Source of the DNA: a bacterium
Lineage (GTDB): Bacteria > Bacteroidota > Bacteroidia > CAILMK01 > JACPUW01
Length of the DNA: 35,632 nucleotides
Direction of reading: 5' to 3'
Assembly: GCA_016124515.1 (NCBI GenBank)
Contig: WGNN01000021.1
Location: 1 to 35,632 of the forward strand
Below are positions 33,580 to 35,632 of the stretch, piece by piece (position 1 is the stretch's first letter; each line of letters begins with the position of its first letter). The notes under the pieces were generated by a model that saw nothing but the letters and a program-made list of their open reading frames with translations, did not search any database and was not told the DNA's origin. A program made the translations under genes and the position numbers.

Positions 33580-34623
33580 ATGCTTAGCAACAAGCGAATA
33601 TTTATAACCGGTGGCAGCGGATTTGTAGGCGCCCACACCATGTTTTTCCTGATGGAAGCGGGTTGCCATGTGGTGGCTCTGAAAAGAGAAAACAGTTCTA
33701 CCAATCTCAGCAGGCTCATTTTTGAACAATTGAATGCGCGGCACCAAAGCCATTTGAGTTTTGACGATATTGAGTGGGTGCATGGCGATTTGATGTATCC
33801 TTTCAGCCTGATAGAGGGAAGCCAAGGTTGCGATGCCATAGTACATACTGCGGCAAGTGTATCTTTTCAGGCAAAGGAGCGCGAAATGATTTTGCGCAAC
33901 AATATGGACGGCACTGCCCATGTGGTGACGGCCTGTATTGAAAACGGTATTGAAAGGCTCGTACACATAAGTTCGGTGGCGGCACTGCCCAACCCCGACA
34001 AAAAGCCTGAACTTGACGAAACTTTTTTGAACAGCACCTACTACGAGTTTGAAACCACCTACGGCGAAAGCAAATACCGCAGCGAAATGGAAGTGTGGAA
34101 AGCCCACGGCGAAGGTGTAAAAGTGACGGTATTGAATCCGGGACTGGTATTGGGCGAATGGAAATTTGTGGACAGCTCGGTACAAATGTTCCGCTCGGTA
34201 GCCCGGGGCTTGCCTTTTTACTCGGGCGGCCTTACCGGGTTTGTAGATGTATTGGATGTAGCCAAAGGCGTGGTGCGTTCATTGACCAACGAAAAAAGTA
34301 TAGCACAACGCTTTATTATGGTGGGCGAAAACCTGAGCTACAAAGAGTTATTGCACAAAATAGCTACGGCATTGGGCAAAAAGCCACCCGGCATAAAAGC
34401 CGGCAAAAACCTGAGCACCGTTGTGGCCCTGGCCGCCGAAAGCTGGGCAGCCATAAGTGGCTCCAAAGCCTTTATTACCCGCGAGGTGGCGCAAAGTGCC
34501 AATAGAAGCACGCGTTTTAACCACCATAAAGCTGAAGAAATATTGGGTATCAATTTCAACCCCATAGACCAAACCATAGCACGCACCGCCCTGTTTTACC
34601 AAGCGCATCCGGAATTGCACTGA
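33580..34623 (+). CDS. NAD(P)-dependent epimerase/dehydratase (extended SDR)
   Basis: A 347-residue cytoplasmic oxidoreductase of the extended short-chain dehydrogenase family. The cofactor motif FITGGSGFVGAHT (Rossmann GxxGxxG) is at the N-terminus; the catalytic serine lies in VHISSVAAL and the YxxxK pair in TTYGESKYRSE. DVLDVAKGVVRSL and the C-terminal helical part fit dihydroflavonol-4-reductase/sugar-epimerase-like relatives. The substrate is unknown. Several in-frame ATGs occur from 33529 on; the one at 33580 is chosen because it is directly before the Rossmann strand and behind a -7 motif. uvrB follows after 27 nt and may be co-transcribed. Confidence 0.91.
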   Translation: MLSNKRIFITGGSGFVGAHTMFFLMEAGCHVVALKRENSSTNLSRLIFEQLNARHQSHLSFDDIEWVHGDLMYPFSLIEGSQGCDAIVHTAASVSFQAKEREMILRNNMDGTAHVVTACIENGIERLVHISSVAALPNPDKKPELDETFLNSTYYEFETTYGESKYRSEMEVWKAHGEGVKVTVLNPGLVLGEWKFVDSSVQMFRSVARGLPFYSGGLTGFVDVLDVAKGVVRSLTNEKSIAQRFIMVGENLSYKELLHKIATALGKKPPGIKAGKNLSTVVALAAESWAAISGSKAFITREVAQSANRSTRFNHHKAEEILGINFNPIDQTIARTALFYQAHPELH

Positions 34624-34650
34624 AGCACCAACACCCCTTAAAAATGCCAC

Positions 34651-35632
34651 ATGAACTTTAAACTGAATTCAAAATTTAAACCCACAGGCGATCAGCCTGA
34701 AGCCATACGGCAATTGGTGGAAGGCTTGGGAAGTGGCGACCGCCACCAAACCCTTTTGGGGGTTACAGGCTCGGGCAAAACCTTTACCATGGCCAATGTG
34801 ATAGAGCGTGTGCAGCGCCCCGCTCTTATTCTTTCGCACAACAAAACCCTGGTAGCACAGCTGTATGGCGAGTTCAGGCAGTTTTTTCCTGAAAATGCGG
34901 TTGAGTATTTCGTGTCGTACTACGACTACTACCAACCCGAAGCCTACAACCCTGTGAGCAATGTGTATATAGAAAAAGAGCTGAGTATAAACGATCAGAT
35001 AGAACAATTGCGGCTGCGGGCCACCACTTCGCTGCTCTCAGGGCGACGCGATGTGATAATTGTTGCCTCGGTTTCGTGCATCTACGGTATGGGCAATCCG
35101 GAGGCTTTTAACAGCGTGACCTTGCGACTGAAGGTGGGCGATGTAATAAGCCGAAATAAACTGCTTTTCAAATTTGTGGATGCCTTGTACAAACGCACCA
35201 CGGCAAGTTTTGACAAAGGCAGCTTTAGGGTAAACGGCGACGTGGTGGATATATGGCCACCCTATATTGACTATGCCTACCGCATACTTTTTTGGGGCGA
35301 CGAAATTGAAGCACTGGAACTGATAGACCCCAACAACGGCAAAACTTTGGATGCCGCGGAGGAAGTAGCTATTTTTCCGGCCAACCTATTTGTAACCGCT
35401 CCCGAAGTGGTACAAACCGCCATTAAAGAAATACAAAACGACCTGGTGGCACAAACCGAGTACTTTCTTGAAATAGGCAAAACCCTGGAAGCCAAGCGAC
35501 TGGAAGAGCGGGTAGGTTTTGACTTGGAAATGATCAGGGAGTTGGGCTACTGTCAGGGCATTGAAAACTACAGCCGCTATTTTGACCGCCGCCAACCGGG
35601 TATGCGCCCCTTTTGCCTGCTCGATTATTTTC
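34651..35632 (+). CDS. uvrB: Excinuclease ABC subunit B, N-terminal part (runs off window)
   Basis: The frame is open from the ATG at 34651 to the window end: 327 codons, about half of the usual 660-670 residues. UvrB is the damage-verifying helicase-like subunit of nucleotide excision repair; it is loaded by UvrA and recruits UvrC. Visible motifs: FKPTGDQPEAIRQLVEGL, Walker A GVTGSGKTFT (about 38-47), NKTLVAQLYGEF, and the DNA-clamping beta-hairpin beginning YYDYYQPEAY, then IIVASVSCIYGMG. In the hairpin the usual 'VPSSDTYIEK' part reads NPVSNVYIEK, a local variation. The sequence ends in GMRPFCLLDYF, where most UvrBs have PPxTLLDYFP. Helicase motifs II-VI lie outside. It follows the SDR gene by 27 nt. 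Confidence 0.97.
   Translation, partial: MNFKLNSKFKPTGDQPEAIRQLVEGLGSGDRHQTLLGVTGSGKTFTMANVIERVQRPALILSHNKTLVAQLYGEFRQFFPENAVEYFVSYYDYYQPEAYNPVSNVYIEKELSINDQIEQLRLRATTSLLSGRRDVIIVASVSCIYGMGNPEAFNSVTLRLKVGDVISRNKLLFKFVDALYKRTTASFDKGSFRVNGDVVDIWPPYIDYAYRILFWGDEIEALELIDPNNGKTLDAAEEVAIFPANLFVTAPEVVQTAIKEIQNDLVAQTEYFLEIGKTLEAKRLEERVGFDLEMIRELGYCQGIENYSRYFDRRQPGMRPFCLLDYF

Overview
The window looks like a chromosomal segment of a free-living or environmental Bacteroidota bacterium. The evidence is indirect but consistent. Two secreted modular giants end in Bacteroidota-type C-terminal sorting or Ig-like domains; one is the gliding-motility/T9SS type-B (CHU_C-like) kind. Several genes are preceded by the Bacteroidota sigma-A -7 motif TAnnTTTG. 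The tRNA gene does not encode its CCA end. Shine-Dalgarno sequences are weak and several genes can only start at TTG. I see no phage, IS transposase, CRISPR or rRNA.

Layout, left to right. (1) 0-7.4 kb: an ABC-F ATPase with a bidirectional terminator; a secreted pair on the minus strand (a 1132-residue lamin-tail-domain protein followed by a small FG-GAP-like protein); then asd with a small cytochrome-b5-like gene on the plus strand. (2) 7.4-12.0 kb, minus strand: PfkB kinase and MscS-type channel, then an NtrC-type response regulator and a rhomboid protease, in two tight pairs. (3) 12.1-12.9 kb: tRNA-Asn with a full bipartite promoter and a strong terminator, then about 590 bp of gene-free DNA packed with palindromic and dispersed-repeat-like sequence. 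(4) 12.9-18.3 kb, minus strand: a compact five-gene operon made of a Na+/solute symporter, GNAT acetyltransferase, M20 amidohydrolase, alanine-racemase-like enzyme and ornithine/amino-acid-racemase-like enzyme. (5) 18.4-24.5 kb, plus strand: a 1767-residue cell-surface protein with about 12 PKD-like repeats, translationally coupled to a SIMPL-domain lipoprotein.

(6) 24.5-28.3 kb, minus strand: truA with an ABC exporter, and a thiolase. (7) 28.5-34.6 kb: a secreted protein of unknown function; a minus-strand operon gcvT - four-helix-bundle - comB - 3-methyladenine glycosylase; then a divergent pair, a degenerate arginase-fold protein and an extended SDR. (8) the 5' half of uvrB, which runs off the window.

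Most genes are ordinary housekeeping. The items most worth a second look are the symporter/acetyltransferase/amidohydrolase/double-racemase operon, whose alr-like member has unusual active-site motifs; the catalytically stripped ureohydrolase-fold protein; the divergent pair with identically spaced -7 motifs that predict leaderless mRNAs; the Cys-paired PKD surface protein; and the repeat-dense intergenic region after tRNA-Asn. I found no clear-cut new defence system.
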